Assembly (NCBI GenBank): GCA_963678675.1 | Contig: OY783195.1 | Coordinates: 4,660,001-4,724,000, forward strand | From: Xiphydria camelus | Taxonomy: Eukaryota; Arthropoda; Insecta; Hymenoptera; Xiphydriidae | Length of the DNA stretch: 64,000 bases | Direction: 5' to 3' | Shown here: in pieces, positions 48,926 through 59,029 of the stretch | Layout: the number at the start of each line of letters is the position of its first letter | Numbering within the stretch: the first letter of the stretch is position 1 | The notes under the pieces: model-generated | Seen by the model: the letters and a program-made list of their open reading frames with translations, nothing else | What the model was told of the DNA's origin: nothing | Database searches by the model: none | Made by a program: the position numbers and the translations under genes

Positions 48926-50404
48926 ATATGTGATGTGTATATATTATAACTGTAGCGATAATCCGACCCCCGGCCCGAGAAAAAAGTCTCATGAGATTGT
49001 TTTTTTCCATCACGCGGGCAGAGCCACGAGAATCTCGGCACAAAGGATATTCTTGGTCGCTGTAGGTACGGGCGAGCGAGTTGATCACGGTACCTCTTGT
49101 GTATCAGGTGTACGTAACGCCGGCTGTGGACTTTGACGACGCGACGTACCAATTCCGCGAGCTCGCATTTTGTTCCGTCCTCCTCAAAGGATTCGAAAAC
49201 TTTCGACTTACCTCTGGTCCCACGCGCGCGTGCCTCTCTTTTGACGCCCCTAATTAAAAAGCAAGCAACCCCGCCTGCATCGTTCGCGATAGCGGCGTTC
49301 GCAAATACGAAGCGAAACGACGCTTTGTCGAAGTTATCGGGGCGAAAAGTGCAGTTTTCGAAACAAACGTAAATAATTGACAGTCTCCCCGAAACTTCCT
49401 ACCGGAGGGCTCCTCGCGAGTCTCCCCAGGATCCAACGCTTTTGCCACCAGGTGTAACCCGACATATCCTATCCGAAAGGGAGACAAGTTGAAGTGCTTT
49501 CGCAGGGACGAAGAACGTTTAACATCCTTTCTTCTTCCCCTTCGCGCGACACGAAGTGTATCTTACACGTCGCTTTAAATTTTTATTTCCCCACGCAATG
49601 CCACCCCTGTACACCCTTCACTCGCTTGTCCTCGCTTACCGAGGATGATCGCCACCGCCGCCGCCCTCGGCGTGAAAAGGATCCGCCGCACCCCTTCTTC
49701 GTTTCCGCTTACATCTAGCTTCGTCCGGCGGGACTTTCACGCGTTTAATTCGGCTCGGCGTGACTCTCGGAATTGTTTTTTCCACCCATCGACGACATCC
49801 TGGTCGCGTCCACGAACTTTCGATCGTATAAGCGGCACCGGACCGACGGAGCGTCGTACTCCGTGGTGCGACATCGCGGTTCCGCTGACTCTCGAATCGT
49901 TCGACCGTGAGTCGGATAAATTTGTACCTCTCTCGAACGCGACACGGCGATCCGTTGTTGGGACAGGCGCGTGTACTCCTATCGCGATTATCTCGTTACC
50001 TGTGAACTCTTCCATCGAGCGAAGTGTATACGGGATCCGCGTGGTATCGGGAAGCGGTCGCGAGTGAGCAGCTGAAGATCGACGTACGCGTCTGTAGCAC
50101 CCTCGCGCCAAGAGGAAATTCAGGTGGTCTCGTAAACTCACGCGGAAAGCTCTCGATAATATTTATCCACACTTTTTCGTATCGGCGGATGGCGTACACC
50201 ACTCGGGTGTCGGAACGTTATATCGCCCTACGGAAAATGCAACGTGCATGCGTGCGGCTATCCCCAGGAAAAGTGAGACGAGCCGTTGATACGCGCGCAG
50301 CTCGAGTATCGCGAGAACAGAACAGCGAAGCCTTAAATCATCCTTCGTTTCTCTCTCCGCCACGCGGCATACCGCGTGGCAGCGTCTTCGCTTACTGGCA
50401 ATAT
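48926..50404. other. CpG-rich region, no supported gene
   Basis: Frames of 134-140 codons occur on both strands at 49645-50428. None shows a known domain, and they overlap in antisense. Confidence 0.3.
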
Positions 50405-50910
50405 CGCTGCTATTGGAAGTGTCAATAGGAAGCCAGCTAGTTTATTAAATAAAAATTAAGTCTTGTCTTGAGAGTAAAAGCAAAGTACCGTAGAACGGGG
50501 GTCAATAGAAACACTTTTGGTAGTTTGCGATTCCGGTGCAAGAAAACGGTTAAGCTTTCTTTAAGTTGAAAATAGGGAAAAGTCCGGTCGACACTAATAG
50601 ATGACGATGCATATATCGTTTTTGCAAAAATCGACCAATTTGACAGAACAAAAAAATAAAAACTTGCTGTTTCTTTTCCCCCCTTATAATGTGGGGTGAA
50701 CAGAAACACTGGTTTGTTTTCCTCATTTAGGGGTGTTTGACCACCTTGTTCCTTTATAGATGCGGATTTTTGATATGGCGATATAGAACGGAGTAATGTA
50801 TTTGATATTTTTTACTAGCTGCTCTGTAGGACATTCCGTTGGAAATGTCCCTTAAAGCTTTATCCTTATATCCCTTATGGAAAGGTGGAAGAGGAAGAAT
50901 AAAGAAATGA

Positions 50911-51030
50911 AGGTGGGAATGGAAAATAGTAGAAGAGGTTACCGAGTTTAAATATTTAGGCTACACTTTTAAGAGCAATGGTGGAATCAAGGGACATCTG
51001 GACGAGCTAGCTAGGGAGGGACATTTTTAG
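50911..51030 (+). pseudogene. Non-LTR retrotransposon reverse transcriptase fragment
   Basis: The frame reads EEVTEFKYLGYTFKSNGG then IKGHLDELAREG before a stop. FKYLGY followed by a short Asn/Gly turn is the conserved end of the RT domain in Jockey/CR1/RTE-type LINEs. Only about 40 codons remain. GAAGGTGGGAATGGAAAATA upstream recurs inverted at 51077-51118, so a piece was duplicated head to head. Confidence 0.6.
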
Positions 51031-51066
51031 TGACCTTTTAGTGACTTTAGTGACCTTTTAGTGACC
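51028..51066. repeat. Short tandem repeat of TTAGTGACCTT
   Basis: Three to four units of TTTTAGTGACC/TTTAGTGACC lie between the retrotransposon fragment and its inverted partner. Confidence 0.6.
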
Positions 51067-51830
51067 CCGGTGACATTTTAACTCGGTAACCTCTTCTACT
51101 ATTTTCCATTCCCACCTTCTTAAAATTATCTCTTGAAAACCTGTTTAGAATTTAGAATTTTTGTGAATGACTATGGTAACACGGTATACTAAGGTACTTC
51201 TCAGCCAAATATGAATCAACTTACCTGTCTTTTTCACACCAAAAAATATAAAGTTTTGCGCTACTTTAATTTGTCGCCTTTTACCAGCTGGTGGATATCG
51301 GCCATATTACAGCAGAATTGACAACCTAAACCGCAAAATGTCGCTGGTCATGTATTACGAACCTATGTGAATGAGGAACATCTCGTTTACCGGAGACCGC
51401 CAAATTCAAATTGATGCTCTAGAGGATTTATTGAATTACGTTCCGAGTTTTTGTTTCTATTGACCCTTAAGTTTCTCTCTACCCCGTTCTACGGTATTTA
51501 TTCTTCGAAGTCTTCTCACCCTGAGAGCTGTCTCTGAATTGACTATTGTCAAAATCTGTTGGCATTGCAAAACCCCCCTTCGAAGGGACAGAGTGACCAT
51601 TGGTTACGCTGTACCCCAAGACTTGGGGTAATCCGTAGGTCACATTGCACTCCAAGCACGTGTACATCACATGTTCACCAGGCCCGCTAGGCCCACCGGG
51701 TTTTCTTCGGTTGTAAAGCAATAAATTGTACTTTCACCCTTCCTTTGTGGTAATAAAATATAGTCTTAAATTTAGAATTATAAATATCTAACATCTCTCC
51801 GTGTAGTTTTTATTTATTTCAATAGCCGCA

Positions 51831-52634
51831 CTCTCTTCCCCACTCGCCGCTGCCTTATGAAAAGGGAAGATCTAACGCTTGCCTCTTTTTTCATCGATTC
51901 GTTAATTCTCCAACGGGAAATCGGCGGTTTGGTCCGGGCGGCGCGGTACTATTACCTAGCTGCTCTTCCTCTCCATGGAAAAGTCATTGGGAAAAAAATG
52001 TGTGGTCACCCATCGAACTATTGTGTATAGCGGGATGTTCTTGACAAATGCGAGGCTAGTCTCGTTATCTACGGTATAACCTTTCAGCGTTTTTCATTTT
52101 CGGTGGGCCGTGCAAGTTTTCCCAGCATCCCGGAGCATAGAATTCTCTAATTTATTCACGATTTTAGGATATAACACGAGGGGTTTCACACGTGTTTCTG
52201 TATACGGCGATGAAAATGGAGTATTATAAACTGGGGAAATCTCGTCTGAATAGTCCTCCTGCATTGTTCTCCCCTCGACGCTTCCCACATCGATAATGAC
52301 GTTGGATGCACCGTGGCTCCCCTCGCTTTGCTGGTTTTTTTTAATTATCCAACCCTCGCAGCGCACAGTCCGTTTCGCATACGCCCGCAGGCGAGCGGAA
52401 TTTATAATTGACGACTCGAGTTATCGTTCATTCGTTTTATTAACGGATTGGTACAGTAACAGTGGAATCGACAGAAATAAAATGTACAAAATACATATAT
52501 CCAACGCCTCGCGAGTATAGATGACTCTCCCTCGAATTATCTCGTCCCTCTTTCTAACGGGACCTCTTCTTCCTCGCTCGGCATCACGATTCTAATGCCT
52601 CTTCCCACAGCGCGCGTTACGGCAAAACCCTATA
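51831..52634. other. No gene recognised
   Basis: A - frame (52094-52366) of 90 codons lacks any known motif. No repeats seen. Confidence 0.3.
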
Positions 52635-53149
52635 CACGGAAAACAAAAATTCGCAGTGACGGCAAATTGTTGACAATTGCTACTATTTCTTTTGTTGTAA
52701 TAGTTACATCTTTTCTGCTGTTTCCGCAAACGAATTTTATTAAAATGAACTCAGTTACGGCACGTGGCGGGTTTTCACTGAACCTGTAAATCATATTCGT
52801 TGTTGCTGTAAATAATGTTATTGCGGTAGCAAGATTTTTTAAGCAGCTGTACAATTTGTCAAAAAGTAGCACAAATTTTACTCTCGGCTGTAATCATTTT
52901 TACCAGCAATTGCAATTCTACATTACTGTTTTATTTTCGTTGAAACAGCTGCACTTTCTCTATTATTTCTGCAAATTTATTTCCTGGTATAGCGAGTACT
53001 TTTACCACAATTAATGTGTGTTGCTAAAGTTACAGCTATATTTGCTGCAATTCTAAATATGCTTACCGTTGAAACACTTATTTTTGCACAGCAAACATTT
53101 GTCGGCAAATCTTAAATTTGCCACGAGTGCAAAACTATTTTTCTCCGTG
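52635..53149. mobile_element. TA-type element with CACGGAAAACAAAAATT ends
   Basis: TA on both sides (52633-52634, 53150-53151). Ends CACGGAAAACAAAAATTCGC and the complement of GCAAAACTATTTTTCTCCGTG; adjacent GACGGCAAATT pairs with AATTTGCC. The interior has many short TTGCTGTAAA-like units. Non-coding, 515 bp. Confidence 0.82.
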
Positions 53150-53883
53150 TACATCTCACCGCAGGAACTTCTCAGCGCAAAGCAAACTCGCCGAATAGCC
53201 GAAACCATAATATAAACGTCGCTATGAGGAAGCCGCCGATAACGGTACCATACGCATATACATAACACGTATAGTATCGTGCCACGCTCGGAGACGCGTA
53301 GGTATCGACGCTCGCACCCGTAGCCTCGGCGTACGTACTGTAGGTACACCCCTTGCGCGACCAGATGCAGCCTATATAGCTCTCCTCGCTAAAGGGGAGA
53401 CGACCCATAAATACGTGTGTAGGTACCGCGAGCGCTGCACCGCCGCAGCGCGCGACGCTTTAAATTTTCTTTTCTCCCGATGTCCCGTCCTACACACACC
53501 TCCGCGTCTCTATCGATATACCCCCCGCCCGTGTACGCGTATCTCCACGTTACGCCGCGTGGTCCTCCGCATCCTCTTCTCTCCTACCGACGATATCTTC
53601 TCGCCCTCGGCGTGGAAAGGAGTTGAAACGAAGATGCGGCGGAAGGCTGAGGTAAGGGGGGGGCCATTGCGCGAGAGCGCGCTGCAGGCAGCGGCATGGA
53701 GAGAACGGCCAAGGTACCGCGTCTACCTACGAGGTCCCGGCTGTTCGCTCTACTCGGTGGAACGAACGGCTTTGAACGTCGGGGAATTGTGGCGAGGAGT
53801 GTACACGACAGGAACGAACGGTTGGCCTTGAAGTCGGCTATACTCGAACCAGCCGATGTTGTCCCCCATGCTTTACCGTGGTG

Positions 53884-53925
53884 TGGTATGGCGTGGCGTG
53901 GCGTGGCGTGGCGTCGCGTCGAGAA
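53884..53925. repeat. GGCGT pentanucleotide minisatellite
   Basis: GGTATGGCGTGGCGTGGCGT and continuing units, about eight pentamers with slight variation at each end. Confidence 0.8.
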
Positions 53926-54002
53926 GCGCGTGTGGGGCGCCGTTGAAACGGTCGGGAGGGGTGCTCCTCTTCGCCCGGAGCACCGCGGGACATTTGCTCT
54001 AC

Positions 54003-54005
<3 letters not shown>

Positions 54006-54033
<28 letters not shown>
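54006..54033. repeat. (GA)n microsatellite
   Basis: About fourteen GA units, followed by a G10 run at about 54050. Confidence 0.9.
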
Positions 54034-54038
<5 letters not shown>

Positions 54039-54394
54039 AAGGGGTGAGAGGGGGGGGGGGTACCTACAACTTCGAGAGAACTCTTCGTCGCACGGGGACG
54101 ACAGATTTATTCCTCTTCGTGGCGGAAAGTCGGACGCTTCGAGGAAAGCGACGTCAGAGATTTCGGTGACACTGCCCAGAAAGGCGCGGTGCTCCGTGCT
54201 GGTTAGGTATTCTCGGTCGCGCGGAAACTTCTCGGGAGAAGCCAACGATTAGCGGTACGATTCGGCAAAAGTCTGTGCATCAGTTGATTTTATACGTTCT
54301 TTTTTGAATGGTTCGTGTTAAAATTAGCATCCGCGATAGGGTCCAATTTTGTAGGGGTGAATTAAAGAGATGTGTCTATATATAGTTAGTAATT

Positions 54395-54593
54395 CATTCG
54401 TTCATTTGAATAGAACGACAAATTTCGATTTTAAAAGACCCTGACCACTATTGGGTTTATTGATTACTACTTGATCTACAGAGATATTGTTGCGAACTGA
54501 GCGATTATTGGAAATAGAGTAGTCGATAAAATCAACATTGGCCACGGTCTCTTAAACTCGCCATTTTTCATTCAAATGAACCTTCGGAACTTC
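54395..54593. repeat. Fold-back element, full copy
   Basis: CGTTCATTTGAATAGAACGA with TTAAAAGACCCTGACCACTA on the left pairs with TGGCCACGGTCTCTTAAACT and TTCATTCAAATGAACC on the right. Partial copies at 28910-28985 and 30390-30490 show that it is a dispersed family. Confidence 0.65.
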
Positions 54594-54637
54594 AGGAATG
54601 CAATTAAAGTTTTAGCCCCAATTTAATTCCCACGTAA

Positions 54638-54941
54638 CACTGAGAGAAATAATATTGCTGGTGCCAAAAAAAAAATGTTTTCAATCGAAAACATGATATA
54701 ATTTCAGGACCAAGCCCTGGTTTTCTTCGTGCGATAAAATATTCGATAGGCTCGAATAATTGTCTTTTTTTTCGCGAAGAAAGAATTTCTCGTTTCTGCT
54801 ATACACACACACACACGAAGGTTGAATGAAAAATATATAATCTTCCATCAAGAATCTGTATTCCTAAAAATGTATAAAATCATAGGTATCTTCTTGATTC
54901 GAGACACATTTTTTTGACACTAGCAATTACTTTTCTCGGTG
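54638..54941. mobile_element. TA-type MITE with CACTGAGAGAAATAA ends
   Basis: Ends CACTGAGAGAAATAATATTG and the complement of TAGCAATTACTTTTCTCGGTG, with GGTGCCAAAAAAA pairing with TTTTTTTGACAC. TA follows the right end. The interior holds an (AC)n run near 54790. Confidence 0.75.
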
Positions 54942-54943
54942 TA

Positions 54944-55699
54944 CGTTTAACGGAGTTAAACCTCGAGTAATTTTCCCTCGCCTCTATAGAATTGTCACCC
55001 GATGACTACAGTCGAATCGCCCCGAGGGCAAAACTACGAGTAGATCGACTTCTATTCGCGTCAGCGTCGAGCAGTCTCGCCGTGGTCTCCCTCGACGCCC
55101 GTACAAGCGACGTCGCGGAGATCGCGCAGAAATGATTGAGGATCGAGCGGCGGCGCGGAAAAAACTGACGTCGGTTTAACGAGAGCGGGTGCAAAAAAAG
55201 TCGCCATTTCCAGCGCCTTATTTAGGGATCAGTCGCGAGCGTTTTTGCACGCGGATTACGGTTGATTATAAAATGTCGATGGCCGCGGAGCCCGAGGCGA
55301 CGACCGTGTCTCAACGCGGATTCGCGTACGTCGCCGGGGCGCGTATACGTATACCCACGCGTATCTGGAGCAAACGCGCGCTCGTAGTCGCCTCGATCGG
55401 CAGATGTTGCGGCATCCGTTCCCTCGATTGTTTCTTACCGGGGCTTCGCGGCGAGCTTTTTCGCTCCTGGACGAAGAAGATCGCCGATTAAGAAACAGGC
55501 AGATGCCGCGTCCGGTCCATCGATCTTTTTTTAGCATGGCTTCCGCGAGCCTTCGCTCTCGAGGCAGCCAAGATCGCCGATTAAAAATCTCGGCCGTTCC
55601 CTCGGCTGTATTCCCCGGTCATTTGTATCACGACCTCTCGTTATGCCCTCGTCGCGCTGCTGTTCCTCTTCGCGTTGAATAATCATTCGATATACCATA
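54944..55699. other. CpG-rich, no supported gene
   Basis: Overlapping frames of 60-100 codons on both strands. Nothing recognised. Confidence 0.3.
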
Positions 55700-56090
55700 C
55701 ACGGAGAGAAATTTTCGGTAAAAATTACCTGAATAGTAGGGTAAGCGTGCAGCATTCGGTGTTTTACGGTTAATTTTGTAGAGACGCTGGTCAGGAATTA
55801 ACAATCAACCGATATATTTTGACGAACGTTCCAGAATTTTTACCGTTCCAACTCTACAATTTTACCCGAACAGGAATTTTTATGCCTGCAGAATATAGAA
55901 AGTATCCCTCCGTTAATAAAAGTTATCGTATAATAGCAGCAAAAATTATCATTCGGCCCTTAAATTGTAACAAGTATCTGGGAGTAATAGTAACGTATTG
56001 GTGCGCCTTAATTTTTATCATTACGTTACTGCACAATTACCCTAGAGTAACGGAATTTTTACCTATCCGGGTAGATAGATTTTACCAATG
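55700..56090. mobile_element. Probable TA-type element, right end degraded
   Basis: The left end follows TA and reads CACGGAGAGAAATTTTCGGT, then AAAAATTACC and TAGGGTAA. Near 56045-56088 the inverted counterparts (TTACCCTAGAGTAACGG, TTTTTACC) appear, but the terminal CTCCGTG is missing. Confidence 0.45.
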
Positions 56091-56095
56091 ACATC

Positions 56096-56132
56096 TATAA
56101 AGGCGATCACGTGAGCGTCAGTTCGCGTCAGT
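56096..56132 (+). promoter_or_regulatory. Candidate core promoter: TATA box plus tandem initiators
   Basis: TATAAA at 56096-56101 is followed by two TCAGT initiators at 56118 and 56128 within a GCGTCAGTTC direct repeat. The A of the second is 34 bases from the TATA start, close to the usual 30-31. A possible donor (AAAGTAAGT at about 56266) lies downstream. No coding exon was tied to it. Confidence 0.35.
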
Positions 56133-56953
56133 TCGCGTTAGTTCGGCCGTTTTCGGCCGATCGTCAGAAGTCGACGCACGTTGTGAGTTGTGGCCATCAG
56201 AGGGTCTCGATTCTCGAACTCATGCGAATAACTTTCATATACGAATCTCAAATTTTAACCAATAAAGTAAGTGATTTTATTTAGAATACTTAGAGATATG
56301 AGCGTGAGAGTACCCCGAATGTAATTATGTTGATGGACCTAACCTCCAAAGTTTGTTTTGCATGAAAATAAAAATGAATTAGAGTTTTTTTCACGTGAAT
56401 AATCAACAAATAGTAGAGTGGAATATGACCAAATAAATATTCGTTTTTAATTGATGATTGGCACATTTGGGAAGACCAAACTGGCTCCAGATGTCAATCG
56501 AATCGATTTCTTAGTCCATACAAATTCAAAATTTGTAAAAACTACAAAGATTTATGGGAAAATGTTATTAGATTTTTTAATCATATTTTTTGCCTGATGT
56601 ACGGAGAAGTCTCACCATTTTTGTCCATTACCAGGAGTATTTGATGGGAAATTCTGGCGATTTCTTTTTCGTTATAAATAAGAAGTAAAAGAAAAATTGG
56701 GAGAAATTCTATACATAGAGTCTCAGCAGATAAGATTGTCATTGAAAAATTAAAATCTATTTAATTTTGTATGTCATTTGTTCTTCTGAACAGAAAAGCT
56801 GTCGAATTTTCAATAGTAATGAACGTGTAGCAAGGAAGTAGAAATACTCGTCGTTTGCAGCGACCGTTCACTACCTGGCTGCAATAAACTGCTATTTCTG
56901 GCACAGGCAAGCGCGGGTACCTACCCCGATGCCGCGATTTTCTCTGTGATGCG

Positions 56954-57258
56954 TGGGGACGGTTAAGGAGTGGGAGTGGAAATCACTGAAAATGCTTGGC
57001 AACGTCGCGCAGCGGAGGGAACCGTTGCCTTCAAATATAGCCAGGTCTAAACGCACTATCTTGTCGTCCGTTTTGCATGCACAGTTTAAAGGCTCGGTTT
57101 CACAGGGTCGTGGAGCACTACCTGTACTGCGCATGTGTCACGTCAATGTGCCGACAATTAAGTGACCGTGGGGTGTAAACACATAATACCGCACAGAGCG
57201 CTGCGCGACGTTGCCAAGCATTTTCAGTGATTTCCACTCCCATTCCTTAACCGTCCCT
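56954..57258. repeat. Fold-back element, 60-bp arms
   Basis: Left arm 56954-57014 (GGGGACGGTTAAGGAGTGGG to GTCGCGCAGCG) and right arm 57199-57258 are inverted copies with only two or three differences. Spacer about 185 bases. Origin recent. No target duplication fixed. Confidence 0.85.
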
Positions 57259-58059
57259 GCTTCCCGCAGCTCCCTCGACGGCCCATACTTAGGAACGAAA
57301 TTACAATACTTCAACATTTTTGTTGGACATGTTCGCAGTGAAATATCTGTCTGGCATTTTAGAGAGGGGCTTAGAATTAAATAATCTATTTATGTAAAAA
57401 AAGCCAGACTTTATACTATGACTTCAAAAATCCATTTTTTTTAATTACAAATTGAGGCGTCTGGCGAGCTGTTCGGCGTAATAAAATGATCTGGCAATTT
57501 CCGTTTCAGTATATTCAGGTTATGACCATGATTTTCAATATGTTTTCTTGTTTTATAAAATCACTTCAAAAAAAATATGAATTTTCGACCCCCATAAAAA
57601 TGCTCATTACGCAATGCCGCAGCGCATGCAAGGTGCCAGACGCAGCGATATGGAAAGAATATAAGTTCGTCTCACGATTTATTATAGAATTTTTCTTTAT
57701 AAAATCACTACCACAAAAACGTCGCTGGCTCTTAGACTATAGTACGTCACGGGAAATTCCAAGTACAGAACGCACCTGCCTTCTTCTGCCGGGTTTATAC
57801 GCTTGCCAAACCTCGACAAGCCATCACAAATTCAAACGTGTGAATACAGTGGTCCCTCTATTACTCGCGGCCCCGTTACTCACGCAACTTATCATGTGTT
57901 CTCTGTCTAAAAATTGCGCTGTCTCTTTCTTTTGCCACTCCTTTATTGAGGTGAGTGGGGGCTGAAGAAATGCTTCTCTAACTCAGCATTCTGCGAATCT
58001 ACAGCCCCGAAACGCTCGAGTTATAGACTCTGTCGATCGACACTGTCGACTCAGTCAGA
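57259..58059. other. Unsupported 159-codon ORF at 57486-57965
   Basis: An ATG-started + frame of 159 codons with hydrophobic and Lys-rich stretches but no known domain. At 57849 it overlaps CAGTGGTCCCTCTATTACTC, which resembles a pogo/Tigger transposon end; no partner end was found nearby. Confidence 0.25.
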
Positions 58060-58420
58060 ACGCGCCTTTAGGTCCTTCGTACGCTACGCAGGTATCCGAT
58101 ACTCGACGACTTAAGGTCAAAGCACATCTAGGCGAAGCGAAGCGCGGCTGTGCAACGCACACTTGGGCGAAGCGAAGCGCGGCGAAGAGAAGCGCGGCGA
58201 ATTCTATCCCCTTCTCTACCAGGTATAAACAGCTATACCTGAAAATATCCATATATGGATACCCGGGTAGAGAAGGGAGAGAAGGGAAGCGCCGTGAAAT
58301 GTCAGTCATTTTCGCCTTTTTCGCCTTTTTCATTCATTTTCGCCTTTTTCAAACTGATGAACGCAACGTGAAATGAGCCGTGTACATGTTTTGTTTTGAG
58401 AAATGGGCATTCCTGAGGAA

Positions 58421-58577
58421 AAATAGTATATGTCATTCGGCGGCAATCCTCGGATTTTTAAGACTGTGTTTATATAGATCGTAGCCTCCTCCCCAAACCA
58501 TGCCTCGTGTTACTATCTAATTAAACACAGTCTGAAAAAATCTCGAATTTCCGCCTTATGATATAAGATACTATTTC
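58421..58577. repeat. Inner inverted repeat with AGACTGTGTTTA core
   Basis: AAAATAGTATATGTCATTCG through TTAAGACTGTGTTTA pairs with TAAACACAGTCTGAAAAAAT to GATACTATTT. Arms about 50 bases, moderately diverged. Confidence 0.6.
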
Positions 58578-58703
58578 GTGTGAGAAAATTCATTTCGTTG
58601 ACGAGATCTATCTTGGAAAGGATTTTCGAATCGTTAACAGAAGTGATCGACGAAACTTTACATCCGTTAACGAATTACATTCCGTCCACGATAAACATTT
58701 CTC

Positions 58704-58990
58704 GCGGCGCTTCGCTTCGCGGCGCTTCGGTTCGCCGCGCTTCGCTTCGCCGCGCTTCGCTTCGCGGCGCTTCGCTTCGCTCAAGTGTGCGTTACCTCGT
58801 AAGAATCAATGGAAATATAAAAGGTAGCTTCGCTTCGCGGCGCGTCGCTTCGCTGCGCTTCCAGTCGCACAAGTGTGCTTATCCTAGGTCGCGGCGCTTC
58901 GCTTCGCTCAAGTGTGCGTTACCTCATAAGAATCAATGGAAATATAAAAGGTAGCTTCGCTTCGCGGCGCGTCGCTTCGCTTCGCCTAGA
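58704..58990. repeat. GCTTCGCTTCGC array with a 123-bp tandem duplication
   Basis: Many units of GCGCTTCGCTTCGC are interspersed with the unique block AAGTGTGCGTTACCTCGTAA and ATCAATGGAAATATAAAAGG, which occurs at about 58780 and 58903 and a third time, inverted, at 62037-62075. Translation gives RRASLRGASL-like repeats in an open 124-codon frame (58580-58954), a consequence of the repeat. Confidence 0.75.
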
Positions 58991-59029
58991 TGTGCTTTGG
59001 CCTTTAAGTATCGTGGGTGACTACCATAA

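Larger units (their letters stand above)
50488..51494. mobile_element. Mariner-like non-autonomous element, 1007 bp
   Basis: Ends CCGTAGAACGGGGGTCAATA and the complement of TACCCCGTTCTACGG, both next to GTTTCTATTGACCC-type sequence in inverted order. TA flanks it (50486-50487, 51495-51496); the 41-kb copy of the host repeat has one TA at this point (GCAAAGTATTTATTC). The interior carries a retrotransposon fragment in two orientations and no transposase. Confidence 0.88.
50405..51830. repeat. Second copy of part of the 41.4-kb element, interrupted
   Basis: 50415-50487 and 51495-51830 align with 41740-41990 (AATAGGAAGCCAG, TTAAGTCTTGTCTT, TTTATTCTTC, GAGAGCTGTCTCTGAA, TTAAATTTAGAATT). Between lies the 50488-51494 transposon. 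This copy also keeps about 155 bases (51560-51714), with an ACCCCAAGACTTGGGGT palindrome, that the 41-kb copy lacks. Confidence 0.75.
53152..54394. other. CpG-rich region with minisatellite and GA repeat, no supported gene
   Basis: Frames up to 157 codons on both strands at 53415-54245 include low-complexity Glu/Arg and Trp/Arg runs from the repeats. Confidence 0.35.
58111..59007. mobile_element. TTAA-flanked element with GCGAAGC array
   Basis: TTAA at 58111-58114 and 59004-59007 encloses ends GGTCAAAGCACATCTAGGCG and its near complement. Inside are GCGAAGCGAAGC runs on the left and their complement on the right, an inverted pair at 58421-58577, and a tandem duplication on the right. TTAA target choice recalls piggyBac. 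The intact arm of the host palindrome has a single 4-bp site here, supporting TTAA duplication. Confidence 0.7.

Noticed and set aside
49645..50428. Pairs of antisense frames of about 135 codons
   Set aside because: Mirror-image openness typical of compositional bias; nothing recognised.
57849..57868. CAGTGGTCCCTCTATTACTC as a pogo/Tigger transposon end
   Set aside because: No inverted partner found within several kilobases, so an element cannot be defined.
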